Assembly: GCF_000485595.1 (NCBI RefSeq)
Contig: NW_014577302.1
Span: 1 to 61,357, forward strand
Direction: 5' to 3'
From: Priapulus caudatus
Taxonomy: Eukaryota > Priapulida > Priapulimorpha > Priapulimorphida > Priapulidae
DNA: 61,357 bases
Shown here: piece after piece, positions 26,001-32,740 of the stretch
Layout: every line of letters starts with the position of its first letter
Position numbering within the stretch: the first letter of the stretch is position 1
Program-made: the position numbers and the translations under genes
The notes under the pieces: generated by a model
Database searches by the model: none
What the model saw: only the letters and a program-made list of their open reading frames with translations
What the model was told of the DNA's origin: nothing

Positions 26001-29000
26001 TATAGCCACGTTGCAGCTTGTTAGCCTTCATGCATTTCTGCCATTGAGCCTTCAGCCATCTTGTCACTGATGTTGGCAATACTCGCAACAGTAGACCCCA
26101 ATTAAACCAGAAGACTAGTTAATTAACAGGAACCACGTGAGAATTGCAAGCTTAAATGTTAACTTCAAACACGAGCTGTTAAGGATGCACTCACGTTTAG
26201 CACGAGTATTGCTCTAATGAAGAGTAAACGTTGATTGACCAATGAATCGAATCAAACACGCTTTATTTATAAATGAGACATATCACTATGCTCAAGACAA
26301 TAAAATTCATGAAATGTGCAACATTTAATTATGTTACAACACTAATTTTGATTTTTTTTCTGTAAATAAATGGCATTTTGGATATTTTGCAATTATCACA
26401 GTGTGAAAGCAAAGTTTTTGCCAACAGGTTAAGCGCAACAGGCACCGAAATCATGCGTCAGGATTTTGCTTAGAGTATCAGGATTGCTTCAAGATTTACT
26501 GACAAAAAAAGCTGCCTAAAATTTCAATTGTATGTTTCGGATTGAAAATGTTTTGAGCATCTTGAGAAATTACTTGAGAGGTTGTCACTCGCAATTTGAT
26601 GCAAAACGCGTGAATGCTGTGTACTGCATGATATCACTAATCTACGTGTTAACAAATCACCCCATGCTGGACGTAACGCGGCCATGATCCCGAGGCGCTA
26701 GCCGAGGATTGACACTTTGTGTCTTCCAATCACAGTCTACGCCGCCCCCTTATATACTAACTTCCAGCTATAATACCTATTGCGACACGGAATCGCCGAT
26801 TCCGAACTAGGGCTTATGCTAGGCATAGAACGGTTGTCCTACGATAGAGATTAGGGACAAAACGACAATAACACCTCGTTTTGGCGCACTGCGCTAAGTT
26901 CTTTTTTTCATTTTCGACATATCTGCTGGCGACGATAAGCCAGCCTTATTTGATTTGATTTGGCATGAATGGGGGGCTCAACGACGTGAGTTGACTCCTG
27001 TACTACTGCAAGCCGTTAGACTTTTGTAAAATAATGAAATGCCGGCCGATGCATTTATCCAAAGAGAAGAAAATCTCTGCATTTTCACTCGTATCGACAA
27101 GTCAACGAGTGCGTAATCACAGTAACATTTGTGATTTCCATTAATTTCACTCTTGCTTCTATAGTATGATTTCCCAATTTTGTCTTTTGCCCATATAATG
27201 GATACGAAGCGACGCTATGTTGAGTTAAGGTTGTTGTTTTCACGGGCACAAGTGTCTGCATAAATGGACTGTCGAGTCAGTAAGTCAGTCTTCGACAGCA
27301 GCAGGTGTGCCGTAGACGGTTCCTTTGGGTTGCTGGCACTTGGCTAGCAGCGCGGAAGATACGCGTAGACGTTTGTGCAGCTCCGCTCGTGGCTTGATGC
27401 CGTGTTTAAGTAATTGTAACATGTTGTTTGAGTATTTAAACCAGCATTCAACTTACAATAAATGTTTTAGTTTACGCGGAGCACTAACAATAATGTTTTA
27501 CTTTAATAATAATTTCATAATAATTAATACATTTCAGTTCAGGACCGCTATCATAGGTTATAACTCGTATATAAGACCCTAGGTATGAAAATATTTGAGT
27601 GGACATTTTTTTAATTACTTGGTTGCTATTCAATCACCTCGATCATTTCTGTGTTTTGTGAATTTTATATAACTATTTATTTGTTTTTGTTCATATATTA
27701 AATTCTAATCTTTTGGAGTTCAGCTAATCGGGGCTAAACCGGGACCAGGCTCTCCGACTGTTACACGTCGTATGAACAGTAGCCAATGTAGTGTTAAGCG
27801 AGAATGGATCGAACTTGTGGCTAATCTCGAGCATGACTGAGCGATTTTTTAATATTATATTATAACCTCTAATTTCTAGAATATCGTCCATATAATCATT
27901 GTCATCTTCTAAAACTACAGACCATCCGCTGACCGCTGTGGAGACGTGCGCCGGGCCTCGAATTTGGCGCACGTCTCCACTGCGGACAGTGCTTCATACT
28001 TGAACATCCTCGCGGTCGCGTGCGCATATCCCGCGGAACTGCGCGTCTCATCCGCGCGCAGCGCTTAGGATCAACAGCAAAGCTGTGCCACGCAATCTTG
28101 TATCATGTCTCTCTGGTTAGATCATGTCTCTGACCACATCAGCAAATATGTGTTTAAAAGACTACGGTTCACTTTACACGAGCAATACAAATGCTCTGAA
28201 ACCCAACATACTTTGACTGAGAAATAAGCATGCACAGAGGAGACACCTGGTGTTAGCCATTGAATAAGACTGAAAATGAATGAAAGTGTCAATGACACTA
28301 TTGCTCACCTTGGGTGTGATAGAAGAGGAAGATGATATTTAAAATTTGGTAAGTGTTTCATTTATGATGGACCGAAATGTGATCAAATGTCCTTATTCCC
28401 TGTTTTATACTAATAGAAATTTCGCTGCTTTGTTTCAGGGTTAGTTTTGCTGCTAAAATAAATGTTTCAGATCTGAAAGTCTGAAATCTGGGCGAGAGAT
28501 GGCGCTACACCTAAATGATCGCCATTTTGGTTTTTGATTATCGTGCAAATGAAAGCAATGTAACGAAGAATTAAAAACACAATATTACACGTAGGTACGA
28601 TAAGGTAGGTAGGTGGGTGGGAGGGTGAGTTGGTAGGGTAAGTAGGTAGGTAAATTTTTACAAAATCAAATGAATCTAGATGGCCATTTTCATGTTTGCC
28701 AAAAAGTGGGTGTGGCTCGAAAGTAGGTCAACTGGCGTGCTCCAAAACAGGACGTTCAAATCTCTCCCATAGGAGTAACAACTGTATGCAATTTGAAACA
28801 TGTGGGTCAAACGGTTCTTGAGTTATCGTTGACCATAGGCAGACACTGAAATGCAGTGAAATTGCCAAAACCTACCTAATTTGCATAATTTGTAAAAAAT
28901 ATCAAAACCCGTGTGATATGTTTTGGGGCCAGTCCTTATTCATTCACATACCAAAAATGAGCAAAATCCGTTGAACCTGAACTGACATGACCATTTCCAT

Positions 29001-31784
29001 TTTTGCCAAAAAGTGGGCGTGGCTCGAAAGTAGGTCGACTGGCGTGCTCCATAATAGGACGTTCAAATCTCTCCCATAGGAGTAACAACTGTATGCAATT
29101 TGAAACATGTGGGTCAAACGGTTCTGGAGTTATCGTTGACCATAGGCAGACACTGAAATGCATAGTGAAATTGCCAAAATCTACCTAATTTGCATAATTT
29201 AAAAAAATCATGTGCTATAAAATAATTTATCAAAGACCCTGTGCTATGTTTTGGGGCCAGTCCTTATTCATTCACATACCAAAAATGAGCAAAATCCGTT
29301 GAACCTGAAGTGACTTATGGCCATTTCCATTTTTGCCAAAAAGTGGGTGTGGCTCGAAAGTAGGTCAACTGGCGTGCTCCAAAATAGGACGCTCACATCT
29401 CTCCCATAGGAGTAACAACTGTATGCAATTTGAAACATGTGGATCAAACGGTTCTCAAGTTATCGTTGACCGTAGCCAAATGTTGACGGACGGATGGACG
29501 TACGACAGACAACGCCTCCTGGCAATAGCTCATCTTGACGATGTCAAGATAAGCTAAAAATCAATAAAATTTCGCATTAAATTTTAAAGGAATACTCCAC
29601 CCTAGAATTTTATGGTGTATTATCGGTGTTTCCCCTGCATTGACACAAACGGGGCGAGCCGGCTCGCTCAAATGCATAGCCGCCACACAGATATTTGTCC
29701 AAACCACCGCCTTGCTGACGATATCACTGTGCTTTCAATGAACAGTGCCTATAATACACCAAAATAGCTTAGAATGCTCCAAATTGCACAATTTTTTCCA
29801 CAATTTTTCCGGGGGCATGCCCCCTGACCTCCCTAGTTGGGCAAGCACCTGCGGTGCTAGCTTTGCCAGGACCTCGCAGCGCGCAAACACACACAAAAAT
29901 GACCACTTCACAGACCTTTTTGGCCAGGGTAAACACTATATTTATTACGATAGTAAGTGTATAAATAATAGTATATACAGCGGAACCCCGATTTTACGCA
30001 CCCAATTTAACGTGAATTTGGGTATAACGTCGTTGGACGCCTTTTTTTGTTCTTATACAGAGCCACGTATATATAACCCCGAGAAAGTGTGACTCCGCTT
30101 TTTTCGCGATTGGCTGCACTTTACCTACAGATTTCTATAATTATGCATTTCAATTGGTCATAAAACAACAATTAGTTTCGAAATCTTCATTTGTGGGCGC
30201 TGACATGACACCCCGCGATTGTGCTGCCACCCTGAAAAAGTTGTGAATTTTCCAATTAATTTTGCACATTACAGAACGAGGGTTAATCACAAAAGTGCAA
30301 TTACATTTATACATAACTGCTATTTACTGGAAGGATTTTTATATTATGACAAATTCGTCCATATTATAACCGATTCTCAAAGTTGTTTAAGATATTACAA
30401 TCCTTCTCCTCCCTCTACGATCCTCCTAAATTAATAAATAAGAAACACCTTTGGTCTGCAGCCTTTTAGGTCAAGTATCCCTTTAAGTGTATCCTTAAGC
30501 CTGGTGCACACGTTGCGGTTTTTCTCGTAGGGGTTTTCCCAGTCCCACCCGGCGGGTGAATTCGGAGCGTGTGCGGTCTCATTATCCTGCGATTTTTCCC
30601 GCAAGCGACCAGAGCATATCAAGCTGGTTTGATATCTCCCGGTAAAAACAGCACAGGTAAAATCGGACCGCAGCGTGTGCGGTGGTCAGTTGGAAAAACC
30701 GGTTACACGGGCCAATCAGTATCGCGTAAAAATCACATGATCGAAAAATGGCAGCGTTCATAGAAGCAGCGCAGTTTTATACAACAAAAACGAATTCTGT
30801 CTATGCATTCTGCCGTTTATTGGTTTAATAGGATGCCCAAAATTGGCACACTGTTAGTTGATCACCCTTAGGGTGCCCTAAGGACATTTAATAGGTTACA
30901 CTAAAAACTAATATTTAAAAGCAAGTAAAATGTTAAAAGTACAAACGCTTTGAAATGGCTGTTGTTGTCGTAGCGCGCAATGCATGTTGGGAAGACTCGC
31001 AACGCATTTGTTCCAATTTTAATCGGTAGCCTGCGCACGCAGTGTTGCATGTGCGGGTTACACCGATTATTTCTTGCAAGAAAACCGGGCGATAAAAACT
31101 GCAACATAGCGTGCGTGTGCGCCTGGCTTTAATGTACTATATAACCATGCATTCAGTACCTTTACTTATCTTCTGCTGTACAGGCCTAAAGAGGAGATTA
31201 AGTTCATCCTGCTCCTTCTTTTTCTTTTCTGCATCCAGCTTTCTTTTCATGGCAGGATCAATTGGTTGCTGTAGTAAATTGAGATGAAACTTTTCAACAT
31301 GTAATGAAATGCTACACTAGAGGTCACATGGAAATATATCAAGAAATAATTCATAAGAAAGCAAGCCTCCATTCACCCAGGGTGCTCCCCAGAAATTTCA
31401 GAAGGCATGTCAGGCTAACAGGCAATTCATTGCTGTTTCAATTGATTGCTAATTTCAGTTAGTTACACGTGTTGAAAGCAGCACCAAATCAAAAATAAAC
31501 TGGATCAGTTCGGAGACACACATCAAGCTGTAACAACACAGTATGAGTGTGCTGGAAGCATCTATAAGGCATGTATGAGAATTTATATATATATATAATG
31601 CAATATAATTGCATATATATAACATATATATAACACACGTATCTATTAGACTTCTACCACAATGATATATATTACTCCTTACATTCTTCTGTAGTTTGGA
31701 TCCTTCTTTCACTTGTTTTTCTACATGCTGTATAAATCTCTGTTGTTTAGCACCTTTTTTATTCTTCAAGCCAAATGTTTTATC
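5633..31784 (-). CDS. ZC3H15: ZC3H15 / DFRP1, zinc finger CCCH-type protein 15 (exons 2-11, spliced)
   Basis: The host gene of the window. ZC3H15 (DRG family regulatory protein 1) is a conserved eukaryotic cytoplasmic protein that binds and stabilises the GTPase DRG1 and acts around translation. Ten minus-strand exons join with GT-AG introns and matching phases: 31683-31784, 31160-31268, 25773-25916, 10257-10351, 9431-9610, 9140-9208, 8554-8631, 8228-8317, 7325-7469, 5633-5823. They total 1203 nt (400 residues plus stop). From memory the human protein is ~426 aa, so only a ~25-residue first exon is missing. Order of domains: Lys-rich N-terminus with [19 protein letters not shown] finger 1 (CX7CX5CX3H), the [15 protein letters not shown] linker, CCCH finger 2 (CX17CX5CX3H), a DFRP-type region with [11 protein letters not shown] and ISGREMF, and an acidic C-terminus. 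Exon 1 and the promoter were not found. Introns have been enlarged by transposons. Confidence 0.93.
5824..7324 (-). other. ZC3H15 intron 10 with dispersed-repeat copy
   Basis: 1.5 kb with no coding signal. Bases ~6370-6500 (ATATGTTAGCATTAAAACGG and following) resemble 10770-10880 in intron 4, so this intron holds a diverged copy of the repeat family also seen at ~10360-11070 and 26170-26660. Confidence 0.5.
7325..7469 (-). CDS. ZC3H15: ZC3H15 exon 10 (variable C-terminal region)
   Basis: 145 nt, acceptor CCGTACAG, donor GAAG|GTATGC (phase 1). Encodes a Ser/Thr/Glu-rich, low-conservation segment starting SEDEEVV. The assignment rests on good splice sites, phase fit on both sides and order, not on sequence similarity. 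The conserved human stretch around DIDLSLYIP was not found and may be absent here. Confidence 0.72.
7470..8227 (-). other. ZC3H15 intron 9 with repeat copy and GC-rich hairpin
   Basis: Starts at ~7739 with CAGGGTTTTCCC and then CAGAAGGCATGT, similar to 31380-31410 in intron 2 (CAGGGTGCTCCCC...CAGAAGGCATGT). A very GC-rich block sits at 7880-7985, and a (TA)n run at ~8192-8212 abuts exon 9. Confidence 0.55.
7880..7985. repeat. GC-rich inverted repeat in intron 9
   Basis: About 105 bases, nearly all G/C. The left arm (~7882-7903, CCGCCGCCCGGCGGCCACCT) pairs with the right arm (~7951-7973, GAGGTGGCCCCGGGCGGCGG); the loop contains a C14 run. It contrasts sharply with the AT-rich intron. The frames across it are not genes. 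Confidence 0.7.
8228..8317 (-). CDS. ZC3H15: ZC3H15 exon 9
   Basis: 30 codons, phase 0. The acceptor CTTCAG is directly followed by [13 protein letters not shown] and the acidic run DEDDAEADE; donor GAG|GTATTT. Human: ISGREVFEFRPEL followed by an acidic run. Confidence 0.88.
8554..8631 (-). CDS. ZC3H15: ZC3H15 exon 8
   Basis: 26 codons, phase 0. Acceptor TTTTACTAG, donor GGG|GTGAGG. Encodes a Lys/Glu helix and NFTTGKLFG, corresponding to the human FKAGKAL stretch. Confidence 0.85.
8632..9139 (-). other. ZC3H15 intron 7
   Basis: 508 bases, AT-rich, with an AAAAT-type microsatellite near 8980-9003 and a short CA run near 9035-9046. Nothing else seen. Confidence 0.6.
9140..9208 (-). CDS. ZC3H15: ZC3H15 exon 7
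   Basis: 23 codons, phase 0. Acceptor CTTCTGCAG, donor AAG|GTAAGA. Encodes [20 protein letters not shown] and QRK, matching the human TKITLESFLAWKKRK block. Confidence 0.9.
9431..9610 (-). CDS. ZC3H15: ZC3H15 exon 6 (second CCCH zinc finger)
   Basis: 180 nt, phase 0 at both ends; acceptor TTGTTATAG, donor GAG|GTGAAC. Encodes [18 protein letters not shown] and a CX17CX5CX3H finger, then [11 protein letters not shown] and an acidic segment [12 protein letters not shown]. Diagnostic for ZC3H15/DFRP1. Confidence 0.93.
9611..10256 (-). other. ZC3H15 intron 5
   Basis: 646 bases, AT-rich, with a short ATGATACA tandem near 9814-9846. Nothing else seen. Confidence 0.6.
10257..10351 (-). CDS. ZC3H15: ZC3H15 exon 5
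   Basis: 95 nt; acceptor GTTTTAG, donor ATT|GTAGGT. Encodes [19 protein letters not shown] and a Lys/Ala-rich tail ending KTDI, matching the human linker between the two zinc fingers. It is separated from exon 4 by a 15.4-kb intron filled with retrotransposons, and that intron also contains an assembly gap. Confidence 0.9.
10360..11070. repeat. Intronic dispersed repeat, copy B
   Basis: Shares many blocks in the same order with 26170-26660: a CTCTAATGAATAGTAAAC-type block, TTTATTTATAGATG, a GATATTTCTCAATCACC-like block, CATCACGCATCAGGATTTT and CACTGCCTAAAA. It lacks clear terminal repeats or an ORF. Confidence 0.6.
11440..11480. repeat. Short hairpin
   Basis: ATAGTG...CCACGGCAG pairs with CTGCCGTGG...CACTAT in a 41-base span. 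Function unknown; probably a MITE remnant. Confidence 0.6.
11510..11800. repeat. G-rich degenerate short tandem repeat
   Basis: Four to five imperfect units of the form GGGGG-TCT-GGAACTA at ~50-bp spacing (11607, 11636, 11715, 11767), following a G11 run at ~11543. No gene. Confidence 0.5.
11862..11956. repeat. (CA)n microsatellite at contig edge
   Basis: CACACG/CACACA repeats run directly into the N gap, which probably explains why the contig ends here. Confidence 0.9.
11957..11966. other. Assembly gap (10 N)
   Basis: Ten N bases. The ZC3H15 exons on both sides keep order and strand, supporting the join. The 3' LTR of the next element is truncated ~30 bases beyond it. Confidence 1.
11999..12108 (-). 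mobile_element. 3' LTR (partial) of minus-strand Ty3/gypsy copy 1
   Basis: Matches the first ~110 bases of the 186-bp LTR at 16407-16592. The LTR start (minus strand TGTAGTGTACATG) is preceded by the polypurine tract GAAAGGGAGGAA. The outer ~75 bases (U5) are missing; sequence resembling the left flank of copy 2 takes their place. Confidence 0.85.
12109..12190 (-). other. Polypurine tract and 3' untranslated leader of copy 1
   Basis: Carries GAAAGGGAGGA on the minus strand, immediately internal to the LTR, and a short non-coding spacer to the integrase end. Same layout as 21790-21922 in copy 2. Confidence 0.7.
12191..15290 (-). pseudogene. pol: Ty3/gypsy pol (protease-RT-RNase H-integrase), broken, copy 1
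   Basis: Minus-strand order from 15290 down: aspartic protease ([13 protein letters not shown]), reverse transcriptase, RNase H ([12 protein letters not shown], with TDHKPL intact), integrase HHCC finger (HVGHQG...CIPCQ) and DDE core ([24 protein letters not shown]). It lies ~95% close to copy 2. Breaks seen: stops inside RT-RNase H around 14040-14080 (a Trp codon to TAG and an Arg codon to TGA relative to the frame), a frameshift near 13590, and an in-frame TAA at 12800-12802 where copy 2 has Glu. It keeps an integrase C-terminus that copy 2 has lost. Non-functional. Confidence 0.9.
15291..16224 (-). pseudogene. gag: Ty3/gypsy gag (capsid and zinc knuckle), copy 1
   Basis: The frame at 15334-16224 starts [14 protein letters not shown], carries a capsid-like helical region, an Arg/Gln/His-rich linker and a first cysteine knuckle (CYFCGGF...HC). 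It then shifts frame by one base just after that knuckle, losing the second CX2CX4HX4C that copy 2 keeps. About 74 bases near the N-terminus (copy 2: 17871-17944) are deleted between short GAT repeats. In copy 2 gag and pol share one frame, so this was probably a single gag-pol polyprotein. Confidence 0.88.
16225..16406 (-). promoter_or_regulatory. 5' leader and primer-binding site of copy 1
   Basis: Directly internal to the 5' LTR the minus strand reads TGGCGACGAGGATG (16391-16404), a tRNA primer-binding site beginning TGG. The leader to the gag ATG is ~165 nt. Confidence 0.7.
16407..16592 (-). mobile_element. 5' LTR of minus-strand Ty3/gypsy copy 1 (186 bp)
   Basis: Ends in TG...CA, contains AATAAA on the minus strand, and is the same length as the intact LTR at 21923-22108. 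A very short LTR; together with the CCHC gag this resembles mag-like gypsy lineages (inference). Confidence 0.88.
16593..17100. repeat. Microsatellite cluster between the two gypsy copies
   Basis: A GATA-type run (16618-16652), then CACG/CACA arrays at ~16835-16912 and ~17010-17090, ending in (CG)n. No gene. Confidence 0.85.
17110..17196. mobile_element. 87-bp MITE with 36-bp arms and 9-bp target duplication
   Basis: Left arm 17110-17145 and right arm 17161-17196 are reverse complements with one mismatch, with a 15-nt loop. Directly outside both ends lies the same 9-mer TACAGTGCC (17101-17109 and 17197-17205). A perfect 9-bp duplication is typical of Mutator-like transposition. It sits in the spacer between the two gypsy copies. 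Confidence 0.8.
17309..17520 (-). repeat. Repeat fragment shared with the 1.85-kb duplicated block
   Basis: On the minus strand, TAGTAAATAGATTTCGTATT and flanking bases (about 75 bp, ~17445-17510) match 42462-42530 and 49725-49795. A 68-codon frame here has no known domain. Confidence 0.5.
17571..17645 (+). mobile_element. 5' LTR (truncated, U5 part) of plus-strand Ty3/gypsy copy 2
   Basis: The last ~75 bases of the 186-bp LTR (ATTCAATAAATG...CAGCATCACA), then the primer-binding site TGGCGACGAGGATG at ~17648-17661. The rest of the LTR is missing. Confidence 0.85.
17828..18632 (+). pseudogene. gag: Ty3/gypsy gag, broken, copy 2
   Basis: The ATG at 17828 starts [14 protein letters not shown] and includes the capsid N-terminal part ([16 protein letters not shown]) that copy 1 has lost. 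A frameshift at ~17930 and a net 73-base deletion at ~18243 (relative to copy 1), creating TAG at 18247-18249, break it. The C-terminal part (from ~18282) holds an Arg/His-rich linker and two cysteine knuckles: CYFCGGF...HC and [14 protein letters not shown]. Confidence 0.88.
18633..21790 (+). pseudogene. pol: Ty3/gypsy pol, copy 2, two long frames
   Basis: The first long frame (18282-20078) runs from the gag knuckles through protease (DSGAS at ~172) and RT (VSDD in place of YxDD at ~455). A 2-nt loss near 19971 shifts it to the second frame (20047-21927): RNase H ([17 protein letters not shown] has become TNHKPL, losing a conserved Asp), integrase HHCC (~225-265) and DDE core with D at ~290 (STDFAGPL), D at ~345 (SDNGPPF) and E at ~380 (NGEAERF). 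The integrase C-terminus is replaced by a deletion joint at ~21735 and the frame runs into the polypurine tract. It has fewer breaks than copy 1 but is not intact. Confidence 0.92.
21923..22108 (+). mobile_element. 3' LTR of plus-strand Ty3/gypsy copy 2 (186 bp)
   Basis: Starts TGTAGTGTACATG after the polypurine tract AGAAAGGGAGGAA (21910-21922), contains AATAAA (~22050) and ends TTACA. Nearly identical to 16407-16592. Confidence 0.9.
22109..23599. other. Intron 4 sequence; repeat fragments, no gene
   Basis: A degenerate piece at ~22228-22370 (GGAAATGCCATTTCCAGGCT...CTGGGGGAGTACCCC) is related to 38075-38160. At 22437-22490 a block (AGAAATAAGCATG...CCATTGAATAA) matches ~28218-28275. No coding signal. 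Confidence 0.5.
23600..24665 (+). pseudogene. Degenerate transposon-like ORF with EAD/NT...DTDV motif
   Basis: An open frame at 23744-24298 contains [36 protein letters not shown] and [10 protein letters not shown] in order. Downstream, in shifting frames, come [16 protein letters not shown] and [12 protein letters not shown]...KTALLQHV. I recall this arrangement from a widespread, uncharacterised repetitive protein family of invertebrates and fish (usual forms EADTRM, DTDV, TGCDT, GRGKK.AW); its paired acidic motifs look PIN/FEN-nuclease-like. Host function unknown. Multiple stops show that it is dead. Confidence 0.55.
24905..25290. repeat. Diverged tandem repeat (~165-bp unit, about 2.3 copies)
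   Basis: Units share TTTTGAAATTCAAGATGGCGG-like blocks, GATTGCTATGGGTTCCTTG and CCCCGATAATGTTG. No coding signal. Confidence 0.75.
25773..25916 (-). CDS. ZC3H15: ZC3H15 exon 4 (first CCCH zinc finger)
   Basis: 144 nt with acceptor CTGCCCACAG and donor GCAG|GTGAAA. It completes the split codon from exon 3 and encodes [15 protein letters not shown] followed by the rest of a CX7CX5CX3H finger ending FSH, then [12 protein letters not shown]. This is near-identical in layout to the family's first finger. Confidence 0.93.
26170..26660. repeat. Intronic dispersed repeat, copy C
   Basis: Parallel to 10360-11070 (shared blocks CTCTAATGAAGAGTAAACG, CTTTATTTATAAATG, ATGCGTCAGGATTTT, GCTGCCTAAAA). Roughly 70-75% similar by eye. 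Confidence 0.6.
26690..26950 (+). mobile_element. Possible solo LTR end with primer-binding-site-like sequence
   Basis: The stretch ends TTTCGACATATCTG followed by CTGGCGACGATAAG, which resembles the gypsy primer site TGGCGACGAGGATG elsewhere in the window. TATA-like TTATATAC lies at ~26750. No paired LTR or coding region was found, so this is tentative. Confidence 0.3.
27929..27989. repeat. 24-bp hairpin
   Basis: CCGCTGTGGAGACGTGCGCC on the left pairs with GGCGCACGTCTCCACTGCGG on the right across a 13-nt loop. Likely a MITE core. Confidence 0.7.
28602..28655. repeat. (GTAG)n-type microsatellite
   Basis: GGTAGGTAGGTGGGTGGGAG-like run. Confidence 0.8.
28699..29562 (+). repeat. Three-unit tandem repeat (~306-330 bp) with terminal hairpin
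   Basis: Units start at ~28699, ~29005 and ~29335 (GCCAAAAAGTGGG...GGCTCGAAAGTAGGTC). The third unit ends differently, in GACGGACGGATGG and the palindrome AGCTCATCTTGAC/GTCAAGATAAGCT, followed by AAAAA. The same terminal layout is common in dispersed repeats of marine invertebrates (recalled, not checked). Confidence 0.75.
29624..29938 (+). mobile_element. hAT-like MITE, copy 1
   Basis: The left terminus CGGTGTTTCCCCTGCATTGA and right terminus GGCCAGGGTAAACACTA form a short terminal inverted repeat of CAGTGTTTCCC type. The internal blocks CTCAAATGCATAGCCGCCAC, GGGGGCATGCCCCCT and CACAGACCTTTTTGGCCAGG recur at 39814-40032 and 45036-45228. No ORF. Confidence 0.7.
29939..30498. other. Intron 3 sequence, no gene recognised
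   Basis: AT-rich, no bounded repeat and no coding signal. Confidence 0.5.
30499..31128. mobile_element. TTAA-flanked MITE (630 bp)
   Basis: Flanked by TTAA on both sides (30495-30498 and 31129-31132). The ends GCCTGGTGCACACG and GTGTGCGCCTGGCT are inverted repeats, with a second inner pair TTGCGGTTTTT/AAAAACTGCAA. TTAA duplication suggests piggyBac- or Kolobok-type mobilisation. It ends 28 bp from exon 3. Confidence 0.65.
31160..31268 (-). CDS. ZC3H15: ZC3H15 exon 3
   Basis: 109 nt encoding a charged Lys/Glu-rich helix and ending ...[10 protein letters not shown] plus one base. The acceptor is TTACTACAG|CAA (phase 0) and the donor AAAG|GTACTG (phase 1). Human has FKPVVAAQKISKG at this place, immediately before the first zinc finger exon. 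Confidence 0.88.
31380..31575. repeat. Intron 2 repeat related to 7739-8150
   Basis: Begins CAGGGTGCTCCCCAGAAATTTCAGAAGGCATGT and ends near AAGGCATGT, with the same start motif and a related middle (GTTAGTTACACGTG) as the intron 9 copy. A (TA)n-rich stretch follows to ~31640. Confidence 0.5.
31683..31784 (-). CDS. ZC3H15: ZC3H15 exon 2 (conserved N-terminal block)
   Basis: 34 codons beginning [17 protein letters not shown], the most conserved N-terminal signature of the family. Acceptor TTGTTTCAG precedes GAT; the donor is AAT|GTAAGG. Both boundaries are phase 0. In human ZC3H15 the segment before this point is a short Lys-rich stretch starting with Met-Pro-Pro-Lys, so one upstream coding exon is expected. 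Confidence 0.9.
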
Positions 31785-32318
31785 CTGAAACAATAATATT
31801 TCAGTTCTCAAGAACAATTAAATAGTAAATACATAAGCACTTTATATTCCAAAGATAACTGTACCCCCACCACATTCACCTTTATTTCATAAGTTAAACA
31901 GATTAACATCAGTTACATGTATAAACTTGATTTTTAATTAACTCTGTGTTACGAGTTTTCAATACTTAGTCACTTATTGTATTACTACATTTTTGTTGCT
32001 AAAATATAACCAAACTGAAGAATTTACCTTTCATGAATGACAGCTTATCTTACACGTTGGAAAAATATGGAAATCGTATCCCAACATAATTATATATTTA
32101 CATGAAAACAGGCCGTACTGTATTGAAAGCTGCCATGTTTACAACTAACGTCATTGCGTGAGTGGACCAAGCCCAACTGATTGTTATGCTTGTTGTGCAA
32201 AATCTGGCAGCATTGTTGCCAATTCGTATTTTGCTACGATAGTTGCATGCACAATTAACCGCGTATTACGAACCGTCAGCATATATTTGTAGGTGTCTGT
32301 GCGAGCAAAGGACAGAAA
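31785..32318. other. Upstream of ZC3H15 exon 2 (intron 1 by inference)
   Basis: No Lys-rich first exon starting with the expected Met-Pro-Pro-Lys could be found here. AT-rich, no repeat boundary seen. Confidence 0.5.
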
Positions 32319-32533
32319 GATGCGATATGATTACGACTACTAGGCACTTTAATTTAATTTTTTTTTTTTAGGATTAGGGTTTAGGTTAGGTTTAGGGTTT
32401 AGGGTTTAGGTTAGGTTTAGGGTTTAGGGTTTAGGTTAGGTTAGGGTTTTTTTTTTTTAAGTGCCTAGTAGTCATATCCTAAGTGCCTAGTAGTCATATC
32501 CTAAGTGCCTAGTAGTCATATCATATCGCATCT
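32319..32533. mobile_element. Foldback with telomere-like (TTAGGG/TTTAGG)n core
   Basis: Left arm 32319-32349 (AGATGCGATATGATTACGAC...) pairs with right arm 32503-32533. Inside are two T-runs (TTTTTTTTTT-type) and between them a TTAGGG/TTTAGGG/GGTTAGG mix at ~32372-32448. The right side carries two extra direct copies of the 22-bp unit AAGTGCCTAGTAGTCATATC-CT (32459-32502). Confidence 0.75.
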
Positions 32534-32740
32534 AACCGCCGGGTGCTCTGTGCGATGACACCCACGCAGTGCTCACAACAGTGCATGCTAGACATTGAGA
32601 TGCCACTCAAAGGCGGCACGTGTTGCGAGCACGTGACTCAAAAAGGTGACCAAATGGAACTGACCAGGTCTAGGCAGTTGTTTTACATGCCAGTGACATA
32701 TTAACATTGGGTGCCATTAGCAACTTGGTTTCTTTGCTTG
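32534..32740. other. Spacer before gypsy element 3
   Basis: No gene or repeat seen. Its last four bases CTTG (32737-32740) form the left target-site duplication of the element that follows. Confidence 0.5.

Larger units (their letters stand above)
25917..31159 (-). other. ZC3H15 intron 3, 5.2 kb
   Basis: Contains dispersed-repeat copy C, a possible LTR end, a hairpin, a three-unit tandem repeat, a hAT-like MITE and a TTAA MITE, each listed separately. No further exon was recognised. Confidence 0.75.

Noticed and set aside
32030..32056. Possible ZC3H15 exon 1 (ATGAAAG followed by a GTAAAT donor, minus strand)
   Set aside because: Joining it to exon 2 gives the wrong phase and an immediate stop, and it lacks the Lys-rich family N-terminus.
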